A stretch of 64,000 nt of DNA from positions 8,151,230 to 8,215,229 of the forward strand of contig NZ_QFRX01000001.1 in the NCBI RefSeq assembly GCF_003143935.1, read 5' to 3'. The position numbers were made by a program, and so were the translations under genes. Under the pieces are notes generated by a model, which saw only the letters and a list, made by a program, of their open reading frames with translations, searched no databases and was not told the DNA's origin. The DNA comes from Streptomyces sp. Act143 (GTDB lineage: Bacteria; Actinomycetota; Actinomycetes; Streptomycetales; Streptomycetaceae). Positions 1-7,924 of the stretch are shown in pieces (the first letter of the stretch is position 1; every line of letters starts with the position of its first letter).

Positions 1-195
1 GACCTCCTCTACACCCTCACCGGCGGCGGACCCGCCGGCGAGACCACGACCCTCCCGCTCTACATCGCCAACACCAGCGTCGACGCGCACAACTTCGGCT
101 ACGCGTCCGCCCTGACCACGGTGGCGTTCGTGATTCTTCTCTTCTGCTCGATGGTCTATCTGCGCCTGAGCAAGTTCGGAGGCGAGGACAAGTGA
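1..195 (+). CDS. sugar ABC transporter permease, C-terminal part only
   Basis: The left edge of the window cuts this gene, leaving about 64 codons in frame 1 that end in TGA at 193-195. The visible protein has the C-terminal end of a binding-protein-dependent sugar permease of the MalF/UgpA type: the TLTGGGP and TTTLPLYI stretches, one hydrophobic helix (about VAFVILLFCSMVYL) and a short charged tail. These are typical of the first permease of a carbohydrate (CUT1) importer. The next gene starts inside its stop codon (GTGA overlap at 192-195), so the two permeases are translationally coupled and should form the membrane heterodimer. The ATPase is probably a shared MsiK-type protein encoded elsewhere, as is usual in Streptomyces; that is inference. 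Confidence 0.85.
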   Translation, partial: DLLYTLTGGGPAGETTTLPLYIANTSVDAHNFGYASALTTVAFVILLFCSMVYLRLSKFGGEDK

Positions 196-1085
196 GCATC
201 AAGGAAGCCGCCCCGGTCGTGTCCGAGGCCCGCAAGTCCCCGCCGCCGCCCCGCCCCAAGGCCAGGGAGCGCGCCTGGGACGACGTGCCCCGCTGGCAGA
301 TCTACCTCCCGCTCTCGATCTACCTGATCTTCACCCTGATCCCGTTCTACTGGATCCTGCTCTTCGCGCTCCGCCCGACCGGCTCCACCTCGCTCGTCCC
401 CTGGCCGATGACCTTCGACCACTTCCAGAAGGTCTGGACAGACCGTGAATTCGGCACCTACTTCCAGAACAGCGTCCTCGTCGGTGTCGCCACGCTGATC
501 ATGACGACCCTGGTCGCGCTGGCCGGCGGGTACGCCCTCGCCCGGTTCAACTTCAAGATCAAGCGGGCGTTCATGCTGGGCCTGCTGTGCTCGCAGTTCG
601 TGCCGGGCGCGCTGCTGCTGGTGCCGCTGTTCGAGATCTTCGCCAAGCTCCAGATGATCAACTCGCTGGGCAGCGTGATCATCGCCGAGACCGTCTTCCA
701 GCTGCCGCTGTCGATCATCCTGATCAGCAACTTCATCAAGAACGTGCCGCCTTCCCTGGAGGAGGCGGCCTGGGTGGACGGCTGCAACCGCTTCACCGCG
801 TTCCGGATCGTCGTGCTGCCGCTGCTGCGACCGGGTCTGATCGCCGTCGGCTCCTTCGCCTTCGTGCACTCCTGGAACCACTTCCTGTTCGCCCTGATGT
901 TCCTCAACAACCCGGAGAAGCAGACCATCCCGGTCGGCCTCAACACCCTGATGGGCGCGGACAGCGTCGACCTCGGCGCCCTCGCGGCGGGCGGCATCAT
1001 CGCGGCCGTACCCGTGGTGCTCGTCTTCGCCTTCATCCAGAAGTGGCTGATCACGGGCTTCAGCGCGGGGGCGGTGAAGGGCTGA
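192..1085 (+). CDS. carbohydrate ABC transporter permease (MalG type)
   Basis: This 297-residue membrane protein is the second permease of a CUT1 sugar importer. A proline-rich cytoplasmic N-terminus (residues 1-33) precedes about six transmembrane helices, the first near residues 36-60. The permease EAA loop, which docks to the ATPase, is seen near residue 190 (EEAAWVDGCNR, then IVVLPLLRPG). The C-terminus GFSAGAVKG is typical of the family. The GTG start at 192 overlaps the stop of the previous permease, and the gene's TGA overlaps the ATG of the pectate lyase at 1085 by one base. Its position in a pectin operon suggests import of uronic-acid or arabinose-containing oligosaccharides. The exact substrate cannot be read from the sequence. 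Confidence 0.93.
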   Translation: MSIKEAAPVVSEARKSPPPPRPKARERAWDDVPRWQIYLPLSIYLIFTLIPFYWILLFALRPTGSTSLVPWPMTFDHFQKVWTDREFGTYFQNSVLVGVATLIMTTLVALAGGYALARFNFKIKRAFMLGLLCSQFVPGALLLVPLFEIFAKLQMINSLGSVIIAETVFQLPLSIILISNFIKNVPPSLEEAAWVDGCNRFTAFRIVVLPLLRPGLIAVGSFAFVHSWNHFLFALMFLNNPEKQTIPVGLNTLMGADSVDLGALAAGGIIAAVPVVLVFAFIQKWLITGFSAGAVKG

Positions 1086-2368
1086 TGAGGGTACGTCGGA
1101 TCGCTGTCGTGGCAGGTGTGCTGGGGCTGCTCTGCGTCCCCGCGCACGCCGGGGCCCGGGACATCAGCCGCGACCCGCTCCCCGCGAACGACGGCTGGGC
1201 CGCCGAGGGAGCCGGCACCACCGGCGGTGCCGCCGCCGACGCCGGGCACGTCTTCGTCGTCACCGACCGTGCCGAGCTCGTGGCGGCCCTCGACGGTGGG
1301 AGCGCCACCCCGAAGATCATCAAGATCGCGGGGACCATCGACGCCAACACCGACGACGACGGCGACCACCTCGACTGCGACGACTACGCCACCGACGGCT
1401 ACGACCTGCACCAGTACCTCGCCGCCTACGACCCCCGCACCTGGGGTTCCGCCAAGCCCAGTGGCCCGCAGGAGGAGGCCCGCCAGGCCTCCGCCGCCCG
1501 GCAGGCCGAGCGGATCACGCTGAACGTCGGCTCCAACACCACGATCGTCGGCCTGAAGGGGGCCGTCCTCAAGGGCGCCGGCCTCCAGGTCAAGAACGCC
1601 GCCAACGTGATCATCCGCAACCTCGACCTGCGGGACGCCTACGACTGCTTCCCCGTCTGGCAGCCCAACACCGGCGGCCTCGGCGACTGGAAGACGGCGT
1701 ACGACAACATCTGGCTCACCGGCTCCCACCACGTCTGGGTCGACCACGTCACCCTCAGCGACAAGGGCCACCGGGACGAGCAGGAGCCCACCTGGTTCGG
1801 CCGGAACTACCTGCGCCACGACGGCCTGCTGGACATCACCAACGGCTCCGACCTGGTCACCGTCTCCTGGAGCCGGTTCGAGGGCCACGACAAGGCGATG
1901 CTCATCGGCAACAGCGACTCGGCGACCGGCGACCGCGGCAAGCTCCGGGTCACCCTGCACCACAACCAGTTCGAGTCGATCGTCCAGCGCGCCCCGCGCG
2001 TCCGCTACGGCCAGGTGCACGTCTACAACAACCGGTACGTCGTCCCCACCGACGACTACCGCTACTCCCTGGGCGTGTCGACCGAGTCCGGCATCCACGC
2101 CCAGAACAACGCCTTCACCACCCTCGGCCGGATCGAGGTCGCCGACCTGGTCAAGAGCTGGAACGGCACCGCCCTGCACGACGAGGGCACCCTCTTCAAC
2201 GGCTTCCCCGTGGACCTGCTGCCCATCTACAACGCCTACAACTCCGGCAGCGAGCGCGACCTCACGGCCGACGTCGGCTGGACACCTACTCTGCACACAA
2301 AGATCGACAGCGCCGGAACGGCCGACCGAGAGGTGGCGCGCGGCGCGGGCGCAGGGAGGATCCCATGA
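1085..2368 (+). CDS. secreted pectate lyase, PL1 family
   Basis: The predicted 427-residue enzyme would cleave polygalacturonate by beta-elimination outside the cell. A signal peptide (about residues 1-23, ending near VPAHAGA) is followed by a right-handed beta-helix lyase domain. PL1 signatures visible are ANDGWAAEG and GTTGG near the mature N-terminus, WVDHVTLSD near residue 218 (calcium-binding aspartates), GHDKAMLIG, and RAPRVRYGQ near residue 302, which carries the catalytic arginine, followed by the YNNRYV strand. The ATG at 1085 was chosen because it overlaps the upstream TGA and begins the signal peptide; the frame is open much further upstream but that part is out-of-frame shadow of the permease. 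It is close to the lyase at 10190-11518, which shares the same N-terminal blocks, so the two are paralogues. Confidence 0.93.
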   Translation: MRVRRIAVVAGVLGLLCVPAHAGARDISRDPLPANDGWAAEGAGTTGGAAADAGHVFVVTDRAELVAALDGGSATPKIIKIAGTIDANTDDDGDHLDCDDYATDGYDLHQYLAAYDPRTWGSAKPSGPQEEARQASAARQAERITLNVGSNTTIVGLKGAVLKGAGLQVKNAANVIIRNLDLRDAYDCFPVWQPNTGGLGDWKTAYDNIWLTGSHHVWVDHVTLSDKGHRDEQEPTWFGRNYLRHDGLLDITNGSDLVTVSWSRFEGHDKAMLIGNSDSATGDRGKLRVTLHHNQFESIVQRAPRVRYGQVHVYNNRYVVPTDDYRYSLGVSTESGIHAQNNAFTTLGRIEVADLVKSWNGTALHDEGTLFNGFPVDLLPIYNAYNSGSERDLTADVGWTPTLHTKIDSAGTADREVARGAGAGRIP

Positions 2369-3504
2369 GCACCGTAGACATCGTCCTGGCGGGCGCGCGC
2401 GGCCACGGCCGCTGGCACCTGGAGAACATCCGGCGCCTGCAGGACAAGGGGATCGTGCGGCTGGCGGGCATCTGCGAGCTGACCCCGCTGGAGGCCACGG
2501 AGATCCCGGAGGGGCTCGGCAGGCCCGAGCAGTCCGCCGACTTCGGCGCCCTGCTGGACTCCACCGGTGCCCGGATCGCGGTGATCTGCACGCCGATCCC
2601 GACCCACACGGACCTGGCCCTCGAAGCCGCCCGCCGGGGCGTGCACGTCCTGCTGGAGAAGCCGCCCGCTCCCTCGTACGCCGAGTTCCGGCGGATGGCA
2701 GACGGGGTCGCCGCGGCCGGGGTCGTCTGCCAGATCGGCTTCCAGTCGCTGGGCTCGCACGCCGTGCCCGCGATCCGGCAGCTGATCGCCGAGGGCGCGA
2801 TCGGCGCCGTCGGCGGGATCGGCGGCGCCGGTGCCTGGGCCCGCCCGGAGTCCTACTACCGGCGAGCCCCCTGGGCCGGCAAGCGGCGCCTGAACGGCGT
2901 CGACGTCATCGACGGCGCGCTCACCAACCCCCTCGCGCACGCCGTCGCCACCGGTCTCGCCCTCAACGGCTCCACGCGCGCCGAGGACGTCACCGGCATC
3001 CGGACCGAGCTGCTGCGCGCCAACGCCATCGAGTCCGACGACACCTCGTGCGTCCGCGTGACCACGGCCCAGGGCCGCCCGGTCACCGTCGCGGCGACCC
3101 TGTGCGCCGAGCACCCGGACGAGCCGTACGTCCTGGTGCACGGCAGCCGCGGCCGGATCACGTTCTGGTACAAGCAGGACCGCGTCCTGCTCCAGCGTGC
3201 CGGCCACGGCCCCGAGGAGTACGAGTACGGCCGCACCGACCTGCTGGAGAACCTCGTCGACCACCTCACCGACGGCACCGGGCTGCTGGTCCCGCCGGAC
3301 GCGACCGGCGCCTTCATGAAGGTCGTCGAGGCGATCCGCACGGCCCCCGACCCGGCCCCGCTGCCCGCGAGCGCCTGGCACCTGGTGGACGACCGCCGGG
3401 TGGTCCCCGGCGTCGACGGCCTGGTCGCGGCCTCCGCCGACACCCTCGCCCTCTTCTCCGAGCTGGGCGCCTCCTGGGCGCCACCACAAGAGGTGAGCAC
3501 CTGA
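2365..3504 (+). CDS. Gfo/Idh/MocA family oxidoreductase
   Basis: This is a 379-residue cytoplasmic NAD(P)-dependent dehydrogenase-like protein. The N-terminal Rossmann fold begins with IVLAGARGHG, and the family's EKP lysine motif is seen near residue 98 (LLEKPPAPS). The C-terminal alpha/beta dimer domain follows, with HAVATGLALNG in the middle. Members oxidise or epimerise sugars and sugar acids. The ATG overlaps the pectate lyase stop by four bases and follows a GGAGGA ribosome-binding site at 2355-2360. Its stop overlaps the DUF6807 gene by one base. Pairing with DUF6807 is recurrent in sugar-catabolic clusters, so a role on an imported pectin fragment is likely. The precise substrate is unknown. 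Confidence 0.9.
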   Translation: MSTVDIVLAGARGHGRWHLENIRRLQDKGIVRLAGICELTPLEATEIPEGLGRPEQSADFGALLDSTGARIAVICTPIPTHTDLALEAARRGVHVLLEKPPAPSYAEFRRMADGVAAAGVVCQIGFQSLGSHAVPAIRQLIAEGAIGAVGGIGGAGAWARPESYYRRAPWAGKRRLNGVDVIDGALTNPLAHAVATGLALNGSTRAEDVTGIRTELLRANAIESDDTSCVRVTTAQGRPVTVAATLCAEHPDEPYVLVHGSRGRITFWYKQDRVLLQRAGHGPEEYEYGRTDLLENLVDHLTDGTGLLVPPDATGAFMKVVEAIRTAPDPAPLPASAWHLVDDRRVVPGVDGLVAASADTLALFSELGASWAPPQEVST

Positions 3505-4349
3505 TGACGACCAACGACACCCCGGTCCTGCGCGTCGCGGGCCGCCCGGTCGGCCGCTACGTCACCCGGCCCGAGCTGGCCCCCCGGCTCTCGCCGCGCC
3601 CCTACCTCCACCCGGTCACCACCCTGGCCGGCACGGCTGTCACCGAACTCAGCCCCGCCGACCACCTGCACCACCTCGGCGTCGGTGTCGCCGTTCCCGA
3701 CGTCGAGGGGCACAACTTCTGGGGCGGGCGCACCTATGTCCGCGACCAGGGCCCCACCGAGCTCGACAACCACGGCGCCCAGCGGCACACCGGGTTCCAG
3801 CTGCGCGACCCCGACGGCTTCGTGGAGGAGCTGCGCTGGGTCGCCGCAGGCGGCGAGCTGCTGCGCGAGCGCCGGACGGTGGCGGCCACCGAACTCAGCG
3901 ACACCGCCTGGGCGCTGGACTTCACGTTCTCGCTCACCAACGTCACCGCCGGCCCGCTGTCGATCGGCAGCCCGGCCACCAACGGCCGCCCGGGGGCGGC
4001 GTACGGCGGCTTCTTCTGGCGGGCCCGCAAGGAGGAGCGGACACCGGACGTCTTCACCGCCGACACCGCGGGCGAGCCCGAGGTGCACGGCCGGTGCGCC
4101 GACTGGCTCGCCCTCGCGGGCGCCGGCTGGACGCTGGTCTTCGCCGGGGCCACCGAACAGACCCGCCGCGACCCGTGGTTCGTGCGCACGGCCGAATATC
4201 CGGGCGTGGGCTCGTCGTTGGCGCACACCGAGCGGGTGCCGATCGCCGCGGGCGACACCCTGGTCCGCCGGGTCGTCACCGTCGTCGCCGACGGCCGCCT
4301 CGACCGCGACGCGGCCGCCGCGCTCGTCCGCAAGGCGGTGAGCCTGTGA
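3504..4349 (+). CDS. DUF6807 (PmoA-like) family protein
   Basis: The 281-residue product has no signal peptide and should be cytoplasmic. It shows the histidine-rich N-terminal pattern of DUF6807/PmoA proteins (DHLHHLGVG, then EGHNFWGG near residues 52-75) and LDNHGAQRHTGF after it. A beta-rich, galactose-mutarotase-like sandwich is my structural guess. The biochemical function of the family is not established. In the genomes I know of, it repeatedly sits beside Gfo/Idh/MocA oxidoreductases in carbohydrate operons, as here. The start at 3504 overlaps the TGA of the oxidoreductase gene by one base; the end overlaps the GH43 start by four bases (GTGA). A role in handling oxidised or unsaturated sugar-acid intermediates is inference. 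Confidence 0.85.
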   Translation: MTTNDTPVLRVAGRPVGRYVTRPELAPRLSPRPYLHPVTTLAGTAVTELSPADHLHHLGVGVAVPDVEGHNFWGGRTYVRDQGPTELDNHGAQRHTGFQLRDPDGFVEELRWVAAGGELLRERRTVAATELSDTAWALDFTFSLTNVTAGPLSIGSPATNGRPGAAYGGFFWRARKEERTPDVFTADTAGEPEVHGRCADWLALAGAGWTLVFAGATEQTRRDPWFVRTAEYPGVGSSLAHTERVPIAAGDTLVRRVVTVVADGRLDRDAAAALVRKAVSL

Positions 4350-5848
4350 CCACGTACACGAACCCCGTGCTCGACGCCGACTGGTCCGACCCGGACGTGG
4401 TCCGCGTCGGCGACGACTTCTACCTCACCGCCTCCAGCTTCGGCCGCGCCCCCGGTCTGCCGCTGCTGCACTCCCGCGACCTCGTCAACTGGACCCTGGT
4501 CGGCCATGCCCTCGAACGCCTGGAACCGGCGGCCGAGTTCAGGACCCCGCGGCACGACTGCGGCGTCTGGGCGCCGTCCCTGCGGTACCACGACGAACGC
4601 TTCTGGATCTTCTGGGGCGACCCCGACCAGGGCATCTTCCAGATCAATGCCCAGCAGATCAGGGGCCCTTGGAGCCGCCCGCACCTCCTGAAGGCGGGCA
4701 AGGGCCTGATCGACGCCTGTCCCCTGTGGGACGAGGAGACCGGCGAGGCCTACCTCGTGCACGGCTGGGCGAAGTCCCGCTCCGGCGTCAAGAACCGCCT
4801 CACCGGCCACCGCATGCGTCCCGACGGCACCGAACTCCTCGACGAGGGCAAGGTGATCGTCGACGGCGACCGGATACCCGGCTGGTTCACCCTGGAGGGC
4901 CCCAAGCTCTACCGGCACGACGGCTGGTTCTGGATCCTCGCCCCGGCAGGGGGAGTGGAGACCGGCTGGCAGGGCGCCTTCCGCTCGCGCGGGTTCTTCG
5001 GGCCGTACGAGGAGCGGATCGTCCTGGAGCAGAAGGACACCGACGTCAACGGCCCCCACCAGGGCGGCTGGGTGCGCACCCCGTCCGGTGAGGACTGGTT
5101 CCTGCACTTCCAGCAGCGCGGCGCCTACGGCAGGGTCGTCCACCTCCAGCCGATGCGCTGGGGGACCGACGGCTGGCCGGTCCTCGGCCGCGACGGCGCA
5201 CCCGTCGCCGTGCACCGCAGGCCCGACCTGCCGCCGCAGCCGCCCGCCGCGCCCGCCACCGACGACGACTTCCCCGGCGGACGCTTCGGCCGCCAGTGGA
5301 GCTGGACCGCCAACCCGCAGGACGGCTGGGCCACCCAGCACTCCGGCGACGGCCTCCGTCTGACCTGTGTCCGCTCGGCCGACGCGCACGACCTGCGCCG
5401 ACTGCCGAACGTCCTCACCCAGCGGCTGCCGGGCACGCCGTGCGCCGTCGAGGTCGAAGTCCGCCTCGACAGCGAGGAACCGGGCGCCCGGGCCGGGCTG
5501 GCGGTGCTCGGGGACGCGTTCGGCTGGATCGGGCTGGAGCGCGCCGCCGACGGCACGGTTCACGTCGTGCACCGGTTCGCGGAGGGGGTCGCGGAGCGGG
5601 AGCGCGACGCCGACCGTCCGCGGCTCGCCCCCGAGGGACGGGTACGGCTGCGGATCGAGATCGGCGCGGGGGCGCGCTGCCGGTTCCACTACGACGTCGG
5701 CGACGGCCCGCACCCCTCGGGTCCCGTCTTCGCCGCCACCCCCTGGCGCTGGGTGGGCGCCCTGCTCGGCCTCGTCGCCCTCGCCCCCACCGGAAACGGG
5801 CACGCCGGCGCGGCAACCTTCACGCGGTTCAGGATCACTTCTCTGTAA
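4346..5848 (+). CDS. glycoside hydrolase family 43 (intracellular)
   Basis: This is a 500-residue five-bladed-propeller glycosidase followed by a C-terminal beta-sandwich (about residues 310-500). The GH43 N-terminal signature NPVLDADWSDPDV carries the catalytic base aspartate, and LEGPKLYRHDG near residue 180 carries the presumed acid glutamate. There is no signal peptide, so it should act on imported oligosaccharides. GH43 enzymes remove arabinose, xylose or galactose units; in a pectin locus, arabinan or galactan side-chain fragments are the obvious substrates, but this is inference. The GTG start at 4346 overlaps the upstream stop, making this the fifth coupled gene after the permease pair. 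The C-terminal domain resembles those of bacterial exo-acting beta-xylosidases. Confidence 0.88.
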   Translation: MTTYTNPVLDADWSDPDVVRVGDDFYLTASSFGRAPGLPLLHSRDLVNWTLVGHALERLEPAAEFRTPRHDCGVWAPSLRYHDERFWIFWGDPDQGIFQINAQQIRGPWSRPHLLKAGKGLIDACPLWDEETGEAYLVHGWAKSRSGVKNRLTGHRMRPDGTELLDEGKVIVDGDRIPGWFTLEGPKLYRHDGWFWILAPAGGVETGWQGAFRSRGFFGPYEERIVLEQKDTDVNGPHQGGWVRTPSGEDWFLHFQQRGAYGRVVHLQPMRWGTDGWPVLGRDGAPVAVHRRPDLPPQPPAAPATDDDFPGGRFGRQWSWTANPQDGWATQHSGDGLRLTCVRSADAHDLRRLPNVLTQRLPGTPCAVEVEVRLDSEEPGARAGLAVLGDAFGWIGLERAADGTVHVVHRFAEGVAERERDADRPRLAPEGRVRLRIEIGAGARCRFHYDVGDGPHPSGPVFAATPWRWVGALLGLVALAPTGNGHAGAATFTRFRITSL

Positions 5849-5881
5849 CTCACCTCGTACGTAAGCCTTTTGGGAGCCGCA

Positions 5882-7876
5882 ATGACGCAACTCCAGGGCA
5901 AGCGCTTGCCGAGACCGGGAGCCGGTCGGGGCAGGGTGCTGGCCGCCGTGCTCGGCCTCGTGGCCGCGCTGGGACTCGGGGCGGTGGGGCAGGCCGGGGC
6001 CGCCGCCCCGGCTCCCGACACGGCGGCCCCGGCCGCCTCCCGGTGGACCGACCGGCCGCACGGGTTCGCCTCGCTCGCCGGCGGCACCACCGGCGGGGCG
6101 GGCGGCAAGGTCGTGACGGTCACCGACCAGGCCTCGCTCGCCCGCTACGCGGCGGCCGAGGAGCCGTACGTCATCCGGGTGTCGGGGTCGATAGCCGTCG
6201 AGCCCTTCGGCTCGGACATCGTCGTGGCCTCGGACAAGACGGTCATCGGCGTCGGCGACACCGGTGAGATCGTCCACGGCGAACTGCACCTCAACCCCGG
6301 CACCAGCAACGTCATCATCCGCAACCTGACCATTCGCGACAGCTATGTCGAGGGCGACTGGGACGGCAAGACCACCGACTTCGACGCGATCCAGATGGAC
6401 ACCGCCGACCACGTCTGGATCGACCACAACCGCTTCACGCACATGGGCGACGGGCTGCTCGACATCCGCAAGGACAGCCGGTACATCACCGTCTCCTACA
6501 ACCAGTTCGCCGATCACAACAAGGCGTTCGGGATCGGCTGGACCACCAATGTCCTGACCGAGATGACGATCGACCACAACTGGTTCCGCGGCACCAAACA
6601 GCGCAACCCCTCGGCGGACAACCTCGCCTACGCCCACCTCTACAACAACTACCTGTCCGCGCAGGTCGAGGACGGCGACCCGGTGTGGACGTACGGGAAC
6701 TGGGCGCGCGGCAAGACCAGGATGGTCATCGAGAACAGCTACTACGACGGGGTCCAGCACCCCTACCAGGCGGACGCCACGGCCGAGCTGGTGCAGCGCG
6801 GTTCGATCCTGCGGGACACCACCGGACGGACGGACGCCTGGGGTACGGCCTTCGACCCGCGGGACTTCTACGACTACCGCCTCGACCCCGCCGCCGCCGT
6901 GCCGGCGCTCGTGCCGCTGTTCTCCGGCCCGCAGCAGCAGATCGGGGTCACGCTCCACGTCCCGGCCGACTACCCGACCGTGCAGGCGGCCGTGGACGCC
7001 GTTCCCGACGGCAACGCCGTGCCCGTCACCGTCGCGATCGCGCCCGGCACCTACCGGGCCAAGGTGTACATCCCGGCGACCAAGCCGAACGTGGTGCTGC
7101 AGGGGACTGGACAAGATCGTGCCGACACCGTCATCGTCTACGACACGCCCGCCGCGTACGGCGGTTCGACCGGCAGCGCCACCGTGCGGATCGCCGCGAA
7201 CGACGTCACGGCACGGCACCTGACGTTCAGCAACGACTTCGACGAGGCCGCGGTCGAGCTGAACGGCGAGCAGGCCCTCGCGATGAAGACGACCGGTGAC
7301 CGGATCGTCTTCGAGGACACCGCCTTCCTGGGCAACCAGGACACCCTGATGACCGACAGCCCCAAGCTGACCACCGTCAGCCGGGTCTATGTCCGCGACT
7401 CCTTCATCGAGGGCGACGTCGACTTCGTCTACGGGCGGGCGACAACCGTGATCGACCGGTCGGTGATCCGGCTGCTGAGCCGGGGCTCGGCCACCAACAA
7501 CGGCTATCTGACGGCCGCGTCGACCTGGACCGGGAACCCCTACGGCTTCCTGATCACCCGGTCGAAGGTCGTGAGCGACGCGCCGGACCAGTCCTTCCAC
7601 CTGGGCCGGCCGTGGCACCCGGGCGGTGAACCCGAGGCCGTCGCCCAGGTGTTGATCCGCGACACCGAACTGCCCGCGGCGGTCAAGGCCGCGCCGTGGA
7701 CGGACATGAGCGGGTTCTCGTGGAAGGACGCGCGGTTCACCGAGTACCGCAACCACGGCCCCGGTTCCGAAGTCACCGCGGACCGGCCGCAGATGAGCGA
7801 CGAGGACGCCCGCGCCCACACCGTCGCCGACTACCTCCGGGGCGGCGACGGCTGGGCGCCGTACGCCCGGCACTGA
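5882..7876 (+). CDS. secreted PL1 pectate lyase-CE8 pectinesterase fusion
   Basis: One continuous 664-residue open frame encodes two pectin enzymes. After a Sec-type signal (about residues 1-40), a PL1 lyase domain spans about 55-340, with GTTGG, WIDHNRFTHMGDG near 178 and KQRNPSADN near 238. A CE8 pectin methylesterase domain spans about 355-660, with GNQDTL near 484, EGDVDFVYGRAT near 512 (nucleophile aspartate) and LGRPWHPGG near 574. The methylesterase would expose free galacturonate for the attached lyase. The start at 5882 was preferred over an in-frame TTG at 5870 because GGGAG at 5873-5877 sits at a suitable distance. A 33-base gap separates it from the GH43 gene. The linker between the domains is short and there is no stop or frameshift. 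Confidence 0.92.
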   Translation: MTQLQGKRLPRPGAGRGRVLAAVLGLVAALGLGAVGQAGAAAPAPDTAAPAASRWTDRPHGFASLAGGTTGGAGGKVVTVTDQASLARYAAAEEPYVIRVSGSIAVEPFGSDIVVASDKTVIGVGDTGEIVHGELHLNPGTSNVIIRNLTIRDSYVEGDWDGKTTDFDAIQMDTADHVWIDHNRFTHMGDGLLDIRKDSRYITVSYNQFADHNKAFGIGWTTNVLTEMTIDHNWFRGTKQRNPSADNLAYAHLYNNYLSAQVEDGDPVWTYGNWARGKTRMVIENSYYDGVQHPYQADATAELVQRGSILRDTTGRTDAWGTAFDPRDFYDYRLDPAAAVPALVPLFSGPQQQIGVTLHVPADYPTVQAAVDAVPDGNAVPVTVAIAPGTYRAKVYIPATKPNVVLQGTGQDRADTVIVYDTPAAYGGSTGSATVRIAANDVTARHLTFSNDFDEAAVELNGEQALAMKTTGDRIVFEDTAFLGNQDTLMTDSPKLTTVSRVYVRDSFIEGDVDFVYGRATTVIDRSVIRLLSRGSATNNGYLTAASTWTGNPYGFLITRSKVVSDAPDQSFHLGRPWHPGGEPEAVAQVLIRDTELPAAVKAAPWTDMSGFSWKDARFTEYRNHGPGSEVTADRPQMSDEDARAHTVADYLRGGDGWAPYARH

Positions 7877-7882
7877 CCCCCA

Positions 7883-7900
7883 CAACTTCATATTCAGTTG
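7883..7900. promoter_or_regulatory. inverted repeat upstream of binding-protein gene, possible operator
   Basis: The sequence CAACT, eight A/T-rich bases, AGTTG forms a perfect 5-base inverted repeat 25 bases before the binding-protein start. Its geometry (5-8-5) matches the repeat at 26476-26493 in front of the IclR gene, and both spacers are A/T rich, but the arm sequences differ. It may be a regulator site or chance. Confidence 0.3.
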
Positions 7901-7924
7901 GATCCAGAAGAAGAGAGCCGACCC

